From Micromonospora sp. WMMD1128 (GTDB lineage: Bacteria > Actinomycetota > Actinomycetes > Mycobacteriales > Micromonosporaceae), in NCBI RefSeq assembly GCF_027497235.1, contig NZ_CP114902.1, forward strand, positions 2,617,501 through 2,681,500: DNA of 64,000 nucleotides, given 5' to 3'. Each line of letters starts with the position of its first letter. Positions within the stretch are counted from its first letter, which is position 1. A model generated the notes under the pieces. That model had not been told where the DNA came from. It searched no databases and worked only from the letters and a program-made list of their open reading frames with translations. Shown in pieces: positions 25,604-32,936 of the stretch. Both the position numbers and the translations under genes were made by a program.

Positions 25604-27394
25604 TTGGATCACACCCCCGACGGCCGCGGTGGCGGCCGAACCGTGTCCCCCGCCGAGAAGGCCCAGGCCCGCGACGTGTCGCTGCGCCGCATCGGCGGCC
25701 TCTTCACCGCACACCGACGCCCGCTCGCCGCCGTGGTGGCGATCATCGTGGCGTCCTCGATCATCGCGATGGCCTCGCCGTTCCTTCTGCGTACCGTGAT
25801 CGACCGGGCCCTGCCCGAGCGTGACCTGACGCTGCTGGCCTGGCTGGTCGCGGCCATGATCGCGGTGGCCGCCGTGACCGCCGTGCTCGGCGTCGCCCAG
25901 ACCTGGATCTCCACCCGGGTCGGCCAGGAGGTCATGCACCGCCTGCGCACCGACGTCTTCGCCCACCTCCAGCGGCAGTCGATCGGCTTCTTCGTGCGCA
26001 CCCGCACCGGCGAGGTGCAGTCGCGCATCACCAACGACATCGGCGGCATGCAGTCGGTGGTCACCTCCACCGCCACCTCGATCGCCGCGAACCTCACCAC
26101 GGTCGTCGCCACCACCGTCGCCATGCTGGCGCTGAGCTGGCGACTCACGCTCGTCTCGCTCGTCGTGCTGCCGCCCGCGCTCTGGCTCACCCGCCGCGTC
26201 GCCCGGCTCCGCCGGGAGATCACCGCGCGCCGCCAGCGGGAACTGGCCGACCTCACCGTCACCATCGAGGAAGGGCTGTCGGTCAGCGGCGTACGCCTGG
26301 CCAAGACGCTCGGCACCGGCGCGGCGCTCGTCGACCGGTTCACCGCCTCCTCGGCCCGCCTGGTCGACCTGGAGCTGCGCTCCGAGCTGGCCGGCCGCTG
26401 GCGGATGGCCGCCATGACGATCGTCTTCGCCGCCATCCCCGCGGTGATCTACCTGGGCGCCGGCCTGCCCGGCACCGCCGGCACCCTCACCATCGGCACG
26501 CTCGTCGCCTTCACCGCGCTCCAGGCCAACCTGTTCCGCCCGCTGATGGGCCTGCTCAACGTGGGCGTCACGCTGACCGCCTCGCTCGCGCTGTTCGCCC
26601 GCATCTTCGAATACCTCGACCTGCCGGTGGAGGTCGCCGAACCGGCCCGCCCGGCGGCGCTCGACCCGGCCACGGTCCGCGGCCACCTGCGCGTCGAGGA
26701 CGTCACCTTCAGCTACCCGGGCAGCGACACCGCCGCGCTGGCCGGCGTCAGCCTGGACGTCCCCGCCGGCACCAGCCTCGCCCTGGTCGGCGAGACCGGC
26801 TCCGGGAAGAGCACCCTCGCCGCCCTGATCAGCCGGCTGCACGACCCGGACGCCGGCCGGATCACCGTCGACGGCGTCGACCTGCGCGACATGCGCCTGG
26901 CCGACCTGGCCGCCGTCGTGGGCGTGGTCAGCCAGGAGACCTACCTGCTGCACGCCACCGTGCGCGACAACCTGCGGTACGCCCGCCCCGACGCCACCGA
27001 CGCCGACATCGAGGCCGCCGCCCGCGCCGCCCGCATCCACGACCTGATCGCCGCGCTGCCCGACGGGTACGACACCATGGTCGGCTCCCGCGGCCACCGC
27101 TTCTCCGGTGGCGAGCAGCAACGCCTGGCCATCGCCCGGACGCTGCTACGCGACCCGCGGATCCTGGTGCTGGACGAGGCGACGAGCGCGCTCGACACGG
27201 AGACCGAACGCGCGGTGCAGCGGGCGCTCGACGAGCTGGCCCGGGGCCGCACCGTGGTGACCATCGCGCACCGCCTCTCCACGGTCCGCGACGCCGACCG
27301 GATCGCCGTCCTCGACCACGGCCGAATCGTCGAGTCCGGCACCCACGATTCGCTGCTGGACCACCAGGGCCGCTACGCCACCCTGCTCGGCTGA
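25604..27394 (+). CDS. ABC multidrug exporter, fused membrane and ATPase domains
   Basis: A 596-residue half-transporter of the MsbA/LmrA type. Six membrane helices span about residues 35-330; the ATPase shows Walker A GETGSGKST near 397, the signature FSGGEQQRLAIAR near 501 (first residue Phe rather than Leu) and Walker B ILVLDEATSAL near 521, then IAHRLSTV. The start is a TTG at 25604, supported by GAGGAG at 25591-25596 seven bases upstream; no ATG or GTG in frame is better placed. A MarR-type repressor gene is divergent, so drug-inducible expression is likely. It probably works as a homodimer. Confidence 0.92.
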   Translation: MDHTPDGRGGGRTVSPAEKAQARDVSLRRIGGLFTAHRRPLAAVVAIIVASSIIAMASPFLLRTVIDRALPERDLTLLAWLVAAMIAVAAVTAVLGVAQTWISTRVGQEVMHRLRTDVFAHLQRQSIGFFVRTRTGEVQSRITNDIGGMQSVVTSTATSIAANLTTVVATTVAMLALSWRLTLVSLVVLPPALWLTRRVARLRREITARRQRELADLTVTIEEGLSVSGVRLAKTLGTGAALVDRFTASSARLVDLELRSELAGRWRMAAMTIVFAAIPAVIYLGAGLPGTAGTLTIGTLVAFTALQANLFRPLMGLLNVGVTLTASLALFARIFEYLDLPVEVAEPARPAALDPATVRGHLRVEDVTFSYPGSDTAALAGVSLDVPAGTSLALVGETGSGKSTLAALISRLHDPDAGRITVDGVDLRDMRLADLAAVVGVVSQETYLLHATVRDNLRYARPDATDADIEAAARAARIHDLIAALPDGYDTMVGSRGHRFSGGEQQRLAIARTLLRDPRILVLDEATSALDTETERAVQRALDELARGRTVVTIAHRLSTVRDADRIAVLDHGRIVESGTHDSLLDHQGRYATLLG

Positions 27395-27506
27395 CCGCCC
27401 CCCACCCCACCGCCCCCGCCTCCCGATGCCGTGATGGGGTGTACGGGGCGTCGTGCGCGACGATCCGCGCTCCAACCTCACAACGGAAGCCACCCGGCGC
27501 GGCCGG

Positions 27507-27539
27507 CCGATCGGACGACGTGTCGCGTAGTCCGATCGG
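27507..27539. repeat. 10-bp perfect inverted repeat in the 27395-27730 gap
   Basis: CCGATCGGAC (27507-27516) and GTCCGATCGG (27530-27539) pair perfectly across a 13-base loop. It precedes the larger palindrome at 27575-27602. No gene is visible in the 336-bp gap. Confidence 0.85.
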
Positions 27540-27574
27540 TGGGACTCGGTGGCGGGTCTGTTAACGTTCTCATG

Positions 27575-27602
27575 CGGTCGGTCCCGTGCACGGGACCGAC
27601 CG
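27575..27602. repeat. 28-bp perfect palindrome upstream of the PD-(D/E)XK-like gene
   Basis: CGGTCGGTCCCGTG at 27575-27588 is followed directly by its exact reverse complement to 27602, with no loop. GTTAAC at 27560-27565 lies nearby, and a third short pair ACCGTCC/GGACGGT follows (about 27600-27628). A protein-binding site or cruciform is more likely than a terminator, as the nearest stop codon is 180 bases upstream. Confidence 0.95.
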
Positions 27603-27730
27603 TCCAAACCGGAACGCCATCGGACGGTGATGTCTTGATTCCGCTAGGTCGCGCTTCGTAGCGTGAGGCTCCGCAACCCCTCGGCCGGTGGGGCGCCGCC
27701 AGCGGCTGCGGTCGTCACTGTGGGGTGTGC

Positions 27731-28417
27731 ATGCTGATCGCCGGAGCCGTACCGGTCACGAGCGTCATGGCGGAGCTGCGCGCCGAGCGGTCCCTGTTCC
27801 ACTCCGAGGCCGACTTCCAACACGCGTTCGCCTGGACCGTGCGCCGCCTCGACGCGGGCCTCCGCGTCCGCCTGGAGGTGCGGCAGGAGGCGCGGCAGGA
27901 GCAGGACGAACACCTGGACCTGCTCTGCCACGGCCCGGCCGGCCGGACGGCGATCGAGTTCAAGTACTTCACCGCCCGGTTCAACGGCGTCGACCCGCAC
28001 ACCGACGAGGCGTACGCCCTGCGCAGCCACGCCGCCGCCGACGTGGCCCGACGCAACTTCGTCTTCGACATCGAACGGCTGGAACGCTTCGTCCGCGTCG
28101 GCCCGGCGCGGACCAACGGCCTCGCCCTCCTGCTCACGAACGCCCACGGGCTGTGGCAGGCCCCCGCCGTCGACCGGCCGACCCGGGACCGCGAGTTCCG
28201 GCTCCACGAGGGCCGCCGCCTCGCCGGCATCCTCAAGTGGGGCGTCGACGGACGCTACTTCCAGCCGAACCGGCGCCACCTCACCGGCGACTACCGGCTC
28301 GGCTGGCAGGATTTCACCGAACTGCCGGGGCGCAACGGCCGGTTCCGGTGGCTCGCCGTACCGGTGAATGCCGCCGACCCCCCGACGCCCGCCGGGCCGG
28401 GCGTGGGAAGGGACTGA
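27731..28417 (+). CDS. Hypothetical protein with a PD-(D/E)XK nuclease-like core
   Basis: A 228-residue protein I do not recognise as a named family. It has an early acidic helix (SEADFQHAFAWTV) followed by HLDLLCHGPAGRTAIEFKYF near residues 61-80, that is Asp-x(n)-Glu-x-Lys, the arrangement of the PD-(D/E)XK catalytic core (Asp and Glu-Phe-Lys). A later FDIERLERF helix and a DGRYFQPNRRHLTGDYRLGWQ region have no match I can name. No signal peptide or membrane segment. Starts are uncertain: ATG 27731, GTG 27725 or ATG 27767; none has a strong ribosome site. It is 4 bases ahead of the next gene, so they are probably co-expressed. The nuclease call is a motif-level inference. Confidence 0.6.
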   Translation: MLIAGAVPVTSVMAELRAERSLFHSEADFQHAFAWTVRRLDAGLRVRLEVRQEARQEQDEHLDLLCHGPAGRTAIEFKYFTARFNGVDPHTDEAYALRSHAAADVARRNFVFDIERLERFVRVGPARTNGLALLLTNAHGLWQAPAVDRPTRDREFRLHEGRRLAGILKWGVDGRYFQPNRRHLTGDYRLGWQDFTELPGRNGRFRWLAVPVNAADPPTPAGPGVGRD

Positions 28418-28421
28418 CCGC

Positions 28422-28967
28422 ATGGGCGTGGACGCTCGCCAGGCCGCCGACCGGACCCTCGAGTTCCTGAAGTCCCTCGCCGAGCGGCGGTACGACCGGG
28501 TGTGGACTCCGGACTTCCTGAGCCACGCCCCGGACGTGCGGGGCTTCGTCATCTTCCACGGCGGCGCGCTCGTGCTCGTCCACAGCGGGGTGGCGCCGGG
28601 GGAACCGACCCGCTGGCTGTTCCGGATGGCCTGCGCTCCAGGCGCGGACGTGACCGACACGGCCGAGGCGATGGAGTGGGCGAACATCAGGAACCGGCTC
28701 GCCGAGGGCGGGCGCTACTACTGCGTCGTCACCGCCGACCGGAGCGCCTGCCATGTGGTGTTCGCGCTCGACGTCTGGAGCCCGCTGCTGGCGGACGTGA
28801 CGGCGCCCGACGCGCAGACCGCCCGCGACCTGCTCGACGGCGCGCTCACGGTGTGCGTCCACAACGCCATCGCCGACTTCCGGGACCTGTCCGCCTACCT
28901 TCCGGCCCGACGGTTGGATCCCACCGAGGAGGACGCCTCGACGCTGTTCGCCTGCACGCGGCACTGA
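28422..28967 (+). CDS. Hypothetical protein, possibly YbjN-like
   Basis: A 181-residue soluble protein of mixed helix and strand. The pattern of a leading helix, then strands FVIFHGGALVLVHSG and WLFRMACAP, a helix (DTAEAMEWANIRNRL), strand YYCVVTADRSACHVVFALD and a long C-terminal helix resembles the YbjN/type III chaperone-like fold, but I cannot confirm this. GGGAAGGGA at 28404-28412 serves as the ribosome site. It directly follows the PD-(D/E)XK-like gene, so a two-gene cassette is likely. The last 73 bases overlap the end of a convergent gene on the minus strand. Confidence 0.6.
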   Translation: MGVDARQAADRTLEFLKSLAERRYDRVWTPDFLSHAPDVRGFVIFHGGALVLVHSGVAPGEPTRWLFRMACAPGADVTDTAEAMEWANIRNRLAEGGRYYCVVTADRSACHVVFALDVWSPLLADVTAPDAQTARDLLDGALTVCVHNAIADFRDLSAYLPARRLDPTEEDASTLFACTRH

Positions 28968-29242
28968 GCCGTACGCCGGGGGTACGCCGGCGCCGCCGCG
29001 GGACGCAGCCCGGCGAGCTGGACGAAGACCTCCCGCTTGGCGGTGGCGAGGCCACGACGGTCGACGACGTAGCCGGTCAGCCAGAGCCAGCCGAGGTGGG
29101 TCAGCTCGGGGCCGACCGACACGACCCGGAACGTCAGGGCGCGGTCGCCGCCGAACTGCACCGAGGCGCGGCCGTCGATCCGCAGCAGGTCACCCGGTTG
29201 TGGGAGCACCGCTACCAGTGGCCCTGGTTCGGTGGGCGGCAC
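28895..29242 (-). CDS. Small hypothetical protein downstream of the DivIVA-domain gene
   Basis: A 115-residue protein. The first 80 residues look genuine: LVAVLPQPGDLLRIDGRASVQF-like beta segments and TGYVVDRRGLATAKREVFVQ, a pattern I recall as a conserved actinobacterial partner of small DivIVA-domain proteins (recollection, not verified). The last 35 residues are basic and low in structure and are antisense to the end of the gene at 28422-28967; the stop may have been extended. GTG start at 29242, 30 bases inside the frameshifted DivIVA-domain gene's 3' end. Confidence 0.55.
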   Translation of the reverse strand: MPPTEPGPLVAVLPQPGDLLRIDGRASVQFGGDRALTFRVVSVGPELTHLGWLWLTGYVVDRRGLATAKREVFVQLAGLRPAAAPAYPRRTAQCRVQANSVEASSSVGSNRRAGR

Positions 29243-29489
29243 TCGCGGGCGTGCATGGCCTGCCAGTCGCGCAGCGCCCGCTTCAGCCGCTCGTTCTCCA
29301 CGTCAACCGGCGGATCTGCCGGTGCAGGTCGGTCAGCTCGTCGGCGACCTCGGTCTGGAACGCGCGTACCTGCTCGGGGTCGACGCCACGACGACGCGGA
29401 TCGAACGCGCGGGTCCGCGCCTCGCGCGGCGTCATCCGGGCCGGCAGGCCGGTTCCGTAGAGCTGGCCGGAGCGAAACACCTCGGTCAC
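29212..29489 (-). pseudogene. DivIVA-domain protein with a single-base frameshift
   Basis: From GTG 29489 the reading gives a DivIVA-type domain: MTPREARTRAFDPRRRGVDP near residues 19-38, then EQVRAFQTEVADELTDLHRQ, a coiled-coil start. It ends early at 29283 with the out-of-place RLTWRTSG. In the next frame the coiled coil continues as VENERLKRALRDWQAMHA and ends at 29212. Restoring one base in the run ACGTGGAG (plus-strand bases about 29299-29302) would give RLTVENERLK and one continuous protein of about 92 residues. So the gene carries a one-base deletion, or the sequence has an error. AAAGGA lies upstream of the start. Family members are small pole- or septum-associated scaffolds. Confidence 0.75.
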
Positions 29490-29516
29490 GTCGGTCCTTT
29501 CGCGGTTGCGTCCGCG

Positions 29517-29566
29517 CCTTTGGGTGCACTTGTGGTTGCCAGGGCAACAACAAGCGCACCCAAAGG
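29517..29566. repeat. 24-bp-arm inverted repeat upstream of the DivIVA-domain gene
   Basis: Left arm 29517-29540 (CCTTTGGGTGCACTTGTGGT...) and right arm 29543-29566 pair at 22 of 24 positions around the dinucleotide AG. It lies 27 bases upstream of the GTG start of the DivIVA-domain gene, in the region shared with the divergent GntR-like regulator; probably a regulatory or leader structure. Confidence 0.9.
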
Positions 29567-29683
29567 GCAGCGGCGATCGGAGACAGAGCGTTCCGGTGGG
29601 CCGGGACGGGCACGCGCACCCGCCCCGACCGGGGGAATGAGCCGAACTCGTTGCCACGCGAGGAGCGGCTCCGGTCCAACATA

Positions 29684-29698
29684 TCTAGACATGTCAGA
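29684..29698. promoter_or_regulatory. GntR-type operator-like palindrome
   Basis: TCTAGACATGTCAGA is an imperfect palindrome with the perfect core GACATGTC (29688-29695), located 67 bases upstream of the GntR-like gene. Sites of TCTAGACA type are known for actinomycete plasmid-transfer GntR repressors; binding by the adjacent regulator is inferred. Confidence 0.45.
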
Positions 29699-29764
29699 TG
29701 AGTCAACGCTGCTTGTTAGGCGCGTCGCGGTGTGATCGAATCGGATCGCCACGCGAGGAGTGCT

Positions 29765-30004
29765 ATGCGAGAAGTGCCGGATTACTGGCGCATCGCCGAT
29801 GACGTGATCGCCGATGTCAGGTCGAACAAGCTGAAGCCGGGGGACAAGCTGCCCTCGATCGTTGAGCTGCGCGAGAACTACCGCGTCAGCCACGGAACGG
29901 TCCAGATGGCCTATGCCCGGCTGGAAGCGCTGCGCGTGATCCGGCGTCAGCAGGGCAAGGGCGTCTTCGTCACCGACCCGAAGACGTGGATGCGCGAGCC
30001 GTAG
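29765..30004 (+). CDS. Short GntR-like winged-helix regulator
   Basis: A 79-residue protein consisting of only the GntR DNA-binding domain: YWRIADDVIADVRSNKLKPG, DKLPSIVELRENYRVSHGTV (recognition helix) and the wing RRQQGKGVFVTD. There is no effector domain, as in short GntR proteins linked to mobile or conserved actinomycete modules. The ATG at 29765 follows GAGGAG (29755-29760); the 13 bases GCCACGCGAGGAG around this ribosome site also occur at 29653-29665. It is divergent from the DivIVA-domain gene and likely controls it and itself through the palindromes between them. Confidence 0.88.
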   Translation: MREVPDYWRIADDVIADVRSNKLKPGDKLPSIVELRENYRVSHGTVQMAYARLEALRVIRRQQGKGVFVTDPKTWMREP

Positions 30005-30013
30005 ACAGCGGCG

Positions 30014-30784
30014 TCAGTCCAGCAGGGCACTCGTCCACTTGTCGGTGTGGCGCTCGGTGTAGTCGGCGTCGGCGCGCCACGTGTCGCCGTGCCCGGTCCG
30101 CCAGTGCGTCGCCCACGGCTCGACCCCGAGCGCGGCCTGATCGCGCAGGAAGTCGTGCATCGCCCGGGTCCGGACGGTCAGCAACGGCACCAGGTCGCGG
30201 CGCTGCCGTTCGTCCAACCCGTACGCGTCCACGAAGGCGCGCAGACGCTGCCCCGCGTCCGCCCGCTGCCAGTCATGATGCGCCGACAGCGGGACGAAGC
30301 CGTGCGCCGCGTAGGCGAGATCCCACAGCCGTGACCCGGGCCCGGCGTTGTCCCAGTCGATGACGACCCAGCGGTCCCCGATCACCAGGTTCCACGGCGC
30401 GAGGTCGTGGTGGACGATCATCTCGTCCCGGTCGGCCGGGATCAGGGCGTTCCATCGCGCGTCGGGCGGCGGCGTGAACGTCGCGAGCGCGTCGTGCAGC
30501 TCCCGCGCCAGCCGGCCCACCCGGGCGAGCTGGTCCAGCGGTGCGAGCAGGTCGAACCGGTGCGGCCAGGGCACCTCACCCGCCGCGTAGGTGAGCACCT
30601 CCCGCCCTTTCTCGTCGACACCGAGCGGCCGGGGCGCGCCCCGGAAACCGACCGACCGCAGGTGGCCGAGCAGCGCGTGCACCGCCGGGGTCCACGGACC
30701 GGCCTGCCGGCGTACGGTGTCCCCGACCCGCACCACGCCCGCCGTCACGTTCCCACCGGCGAGCGGGACCTCCTCCACGCTCAT
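30014..30784 (-). CDS. Aminoglycoside-phosphotransferase-family kinase
   Basis: A 256-residue protein with the APH/choline kinase fold. The catalytic loop is IVHHDLAPWNLVI (Brenner-type motif with the catalytic Asp) and the metal-binding motif is VVIDWDNAGPGSRLWDLAYA. The N-terminal lobe is short, with no classic lysine strand obvious. Substrate may be a small alcohol or antibiotic; family members often are not resistance enzymes. The ATG at 30782-30784 overlaps the stop of an upstream AraC-type fragment (ATGA), which shows it was once the second gene of an operon behind that regulator. Confidence 0.86.
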   Translation of the reverse strand: MSVEEVPLAGGNVTAGVVRVGDTVRRQAGPWTPAVHALLGHLRSVGFRGAPRPLGVDEKGREVLTYAAGEVPWPHRFDLLAPLDQLARVGRLARELHDALATFTPPPDARWNALIPADRDEMIVHHDLAPWNLVIGDRWVVIDWDNAGPGSRLWDLAYAAHGFVPLSAHHDWQRADAGQRLRAFVDAYGLDERQRRDLVPLLTVRTRAMHDFLRDQAALGVEPWATHWRTGHGDTWRADADYTERHTDKWTSALLD

Positions 30785-30873
30785 CCGCCCACGGTCCCGT
30801 CCGCGCGGAAGGCCCGCCGGAACGCGGAGGGCGAGGTGGTCGTCGCCCGTGCGACGTGCTGGCGACAGGTCAC
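30781..30873 (-). pseudogene. Relic of an AraC/GlxA-type regulator (C-terminal helix only)
   Basis: The frame ending at 30781 encodes RQHVARATTTSPSAFRRAFR followed by a ten-residue tail, which matches the last helix of the AraC-type DNA-binding domain as found in GlxA-like regulators. Nothing upstream in this frame continues the domain. A 28-residue open frame (30870-30956, starting MTVVPMRDNAGR) ends in a GTGA overlap with it. Most of the regulator gene therefore seems to be lost, with only its coupled 3' end kept ahead of the phosphotransferase gene. Confidence 0.6.
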
Positions 30874-31030
30874 GGTCTCTCGACCCGCACCGAGGGGAGG
30901 TGGGCCGGCACTGCCACCATCCGGCCGGCGTTGTCCCGCATGGGTACCACGGTCATGGCGCGACCGTAGCGGATGACCTACTGCCGGGGGCCGGCCTTGC
31001 GGCCGGAGACGAGATCGCCACACTGTAGCG

Positions 31031-31573
31031 GTGAACATGGGCAGGTATCTCAGGACGACGACGGCCCGCTTCGACGAGGTGACCGCGACCTTGTGGGACC
31101 CGGCCGAGGAGGAGGAACGCACGGAGGCCGGCGAGCGCCGCAAGGTCATCCTGGAGCAGTACAAGACATATGTCGAGATGGCCGACCGGGTGAGTGCCCG
31201 GCGCGGTCTCACCAACACGTTCTTCCTGAGTTTGAACACGCTGATCGCGACCGCCGCCGGGGTGGTCTGGCGCAGTCGCGGCGGCGTCGAGCCCAGCTAT
31301 CTGACCGTCCCGGTGGCGGCGCTGCTGTTGCAGTGTGCGGCCTGGTTCTGGCTGCTGCGTTCCTACCGCCAGCTCAACTCCGCCAAGTACGTCGTGATCG
31401 GCGCGCTGGAGGAGCGGCTGCCGGCCTCGCCGTACTGGCGGGCGGAGTGGAAGGCGCTCGGCGAGGGCCGTGATCCGTCGCGGTACTGGCCGTTGACCCA
31501 CCTCGAACAGTGGATACCCGTGTCGTTCGCCGTCGTCTACGTAACCGGATTCGCCCTGGCGATACTTGCCTGA
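31031..31573 (+). CDS. Octameric-type small membrane protein (RipA/8xMP-like)
   Basis: A 180-residue protein with three predicted membrane helices: about residues 60-78 (TNTFFLSLNTLIATAAGVV), 92-112 (VPVAALLLQCAAWFWLL) and 160-178 near the C terminus. The pattern YKTYVEMADRVSARR before helix 1, and after helix 2 LNSAKYVVIGALEERLPA with a Tyr-Trp-x-x-Glu-Trp stretch, matches what I know of the RipA-family octameric membrane proteins (recollection of the family, not checked). These are often found beside TIR and other immune-type genes. GTG 31031 and ATG 31037 are both possible starts. It is 97 bases ahead of the FxsC-like gene on the same strand. Confidence 0.7.
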   Translation: MNMGRYLRTTTARFDEVTATLWDPAEEEERTEAGERRKVILEQYKTYVEMADRVSARRGLTNTFFLSLNTLIATAAGVVWRSRGGVEPSYLTVPVAALLLQCAAWFWLLRSYRQLNSAKYVVIGALEERLPASPYWRAEWKALGEGRDPSRYWPLTHLEQWIPVSFAVVYVTGFALAILA

Positions 31574-31670
31574 GCAGCGGCTTCGTCGAACTGTCGGCAA
31601 ACGGACAATTGCTGCCTCCTCGGTCCTTGGTTCAGACTGTCTCCTCGGCGTCGGCGAGGGTGTGCAGGGG

Positions 31671-32936
31671 ATGTCATTTCTTTTCTTTCTCAGCTATAGC
31701 GGCGTTGACGGGAACGGCGTCTACGTCGGCGAGTTCTTCAAGGATCTGTCCGAGGAGATCCGGCGTAGCACCGACCTGGAGGAAAGCCGCATCGGGTTCG
31801 CGTACGGGGGGATGCGTGACGGGACACAGTGGCGCCCGACCGTCGCGAAGGCGCTCGCCACCTGCCGCGTGTTCGTGCCGCTCTACTCGCCGCGATATTT
31901 CCGGGCGCGCTTCTGCGGTCAGGAGTGGGGAATCTTCGCCGAGCGGCTGCGGGCGTACGAGCAGGAGCACGGGACCACGCCGGATCTGATCGTGCCGGTG
32001 CTGTGGGAAGACGTGTTCGACGACGGGCAACTCCAGATTCCGAGGCTCGCCGAGGACATCTGGGCCCGAAGCGGGACGCTCGGCGACGCCCAGAAACCGA
32101 CCGGCGTGCGCAGGTTGGTGCAGCAGAAGGCCAGATACCGCGACGAGTATCACGACGTGGTGTACCAGTTGGTCGCGCGGATCCGCGCCGTCGCCGCGGA
32201 ACACGACCTCCCGGCGTACGATGCGGCAATCGATTTTGACACCGCGGCGGACGTCTTCCGGCCTGCGGGCGACGGCGACGAGTGCCTGGTCCCCCGGCCG
32301 CGGCCGGGGGAACCGGGCACGAGCGGTCCGCGCCACGTGCACCTCGTGGTGGCGGCGCCAACCGCGACCGAAGCCGCGGAGAAGCGCACCGACGTGCACC
32401 GCTACGGGACACGCTCCGAGGACTGGATGCCCTACCTGCCGGAGGCGGTCAAACCCGTGGTGCGCTACGCGATGACGGTGGCCGACGAGCAGGACCTCAC
32501 CTCGCACCCGGTCGGTGCCGCCGAGAAACTGCCCGACCTGCTCGCCGACGCGGAGTCGGCGAACGAGTTGGTCGTCCTGCTTGTGGACGCCTGGGCCACA
32601 CTCATACCCGCCTACGTGGAGGCGCTGGCGCCCTACGACGATGGGTTCTACGGCAACTGCGCCGTGCTGGTGCCGTGGAACCCGGCGGACGAGGAGTCGA
32701 CGTCGAACGTGGCGGTGTTGAAGGAATCGGTGACGACGTTGTTCGCGAAGAACATCCGCGTGCCGCACCCGACCTTCCACCATTCGCTCCGCAATGTGGA
32801 CGAGTTCACCGACGCCTTGCGGCAGGTCCTCATCCGGACCCAGAAGTTCGTCTTCGAGAAGCACCCGGTGCCGGACTTCGCGGATGCCGCCCCGATCGTC
32901 GCCCGCCCGATCCTCGACGGGCCGGGTGCCGGCTGA
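31671..32936 (+). CDS. fxsC: FxsC-like protein: TIR domain plus FxsC C-terminal domain
   Basis: A 421-residue protein. Residues 1-170 form a TIR-like domain: MSFLFFLSYS at the first strand, CRVFVPLYSPRYFRA, then FCGQEWGIF, where Glu85 is in the place of the catalytic Glu of NAD-cleaving TIRs. Residues about 225-410 form the domain that defines FxsC of the FxSxx-COOH system (HVHLVVAAPTATE, GTRSEDWMPYLP and the repeated PVPDFADA end). The ATG at 31671 with AGGGG before it begins exactly at the domain; the longer frame from 31566 adds no structure. It shares a TGATG overlap with the next gene. Canonical FxsC occurs with the FxsA peptide and FxsB radical-SAM enzyme, neither of which is visible here. 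Confidence 0.78.
   Translation: MSFLFFLSYSGVDGNGVYVGEFFKDLSEEIRRSTDLEESRIGFAYGGMRDGTQWRPTVAKALATCRVFVPLYSPRYFRARFCGQEWGIFAERLRAYEQEHGTTPDLIVPVLWEDVFDDGQLQIPRLAEDIWARSGTLGDAQKPTGVRRLVQQKARYRDEYHDVVYQLVARIRAVAAEHDLPAYDAAIDFDTAADVFRPAGDGDECLVPRPRPGEPGTSGPRHVHLVVAAPTATEAAEKRTDVHRYGTRSEDWMPYLPEAVKPVVRYAMTVADEQDLTSHPVGAAEKLPDLLADAESANELVVLLVDAWATLIPAYVEALAPYDDGFYGNCAVLVPWNPADEESTSNVAVLKESVTTLFAKNIRVPHPTFHHSLRNVDEFTDALRQVLIRTQKFVFEKHPVPDFADAAPIVARPILDGPGAG

Noticed and set aside
28895..28967. A merged or antisense artefact of the convergent genes at 28422 and 29242
   Set aside because: Both frames look coding over most of their length, so a 73-base convergent overlap is more likely than dismissing either.
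30014..30784. Aminoglycoside resistance gene
   Set aside because: Only the generic kinase fold is seen; the family mostly acts on other substrates and nothing in the context points to resistance.
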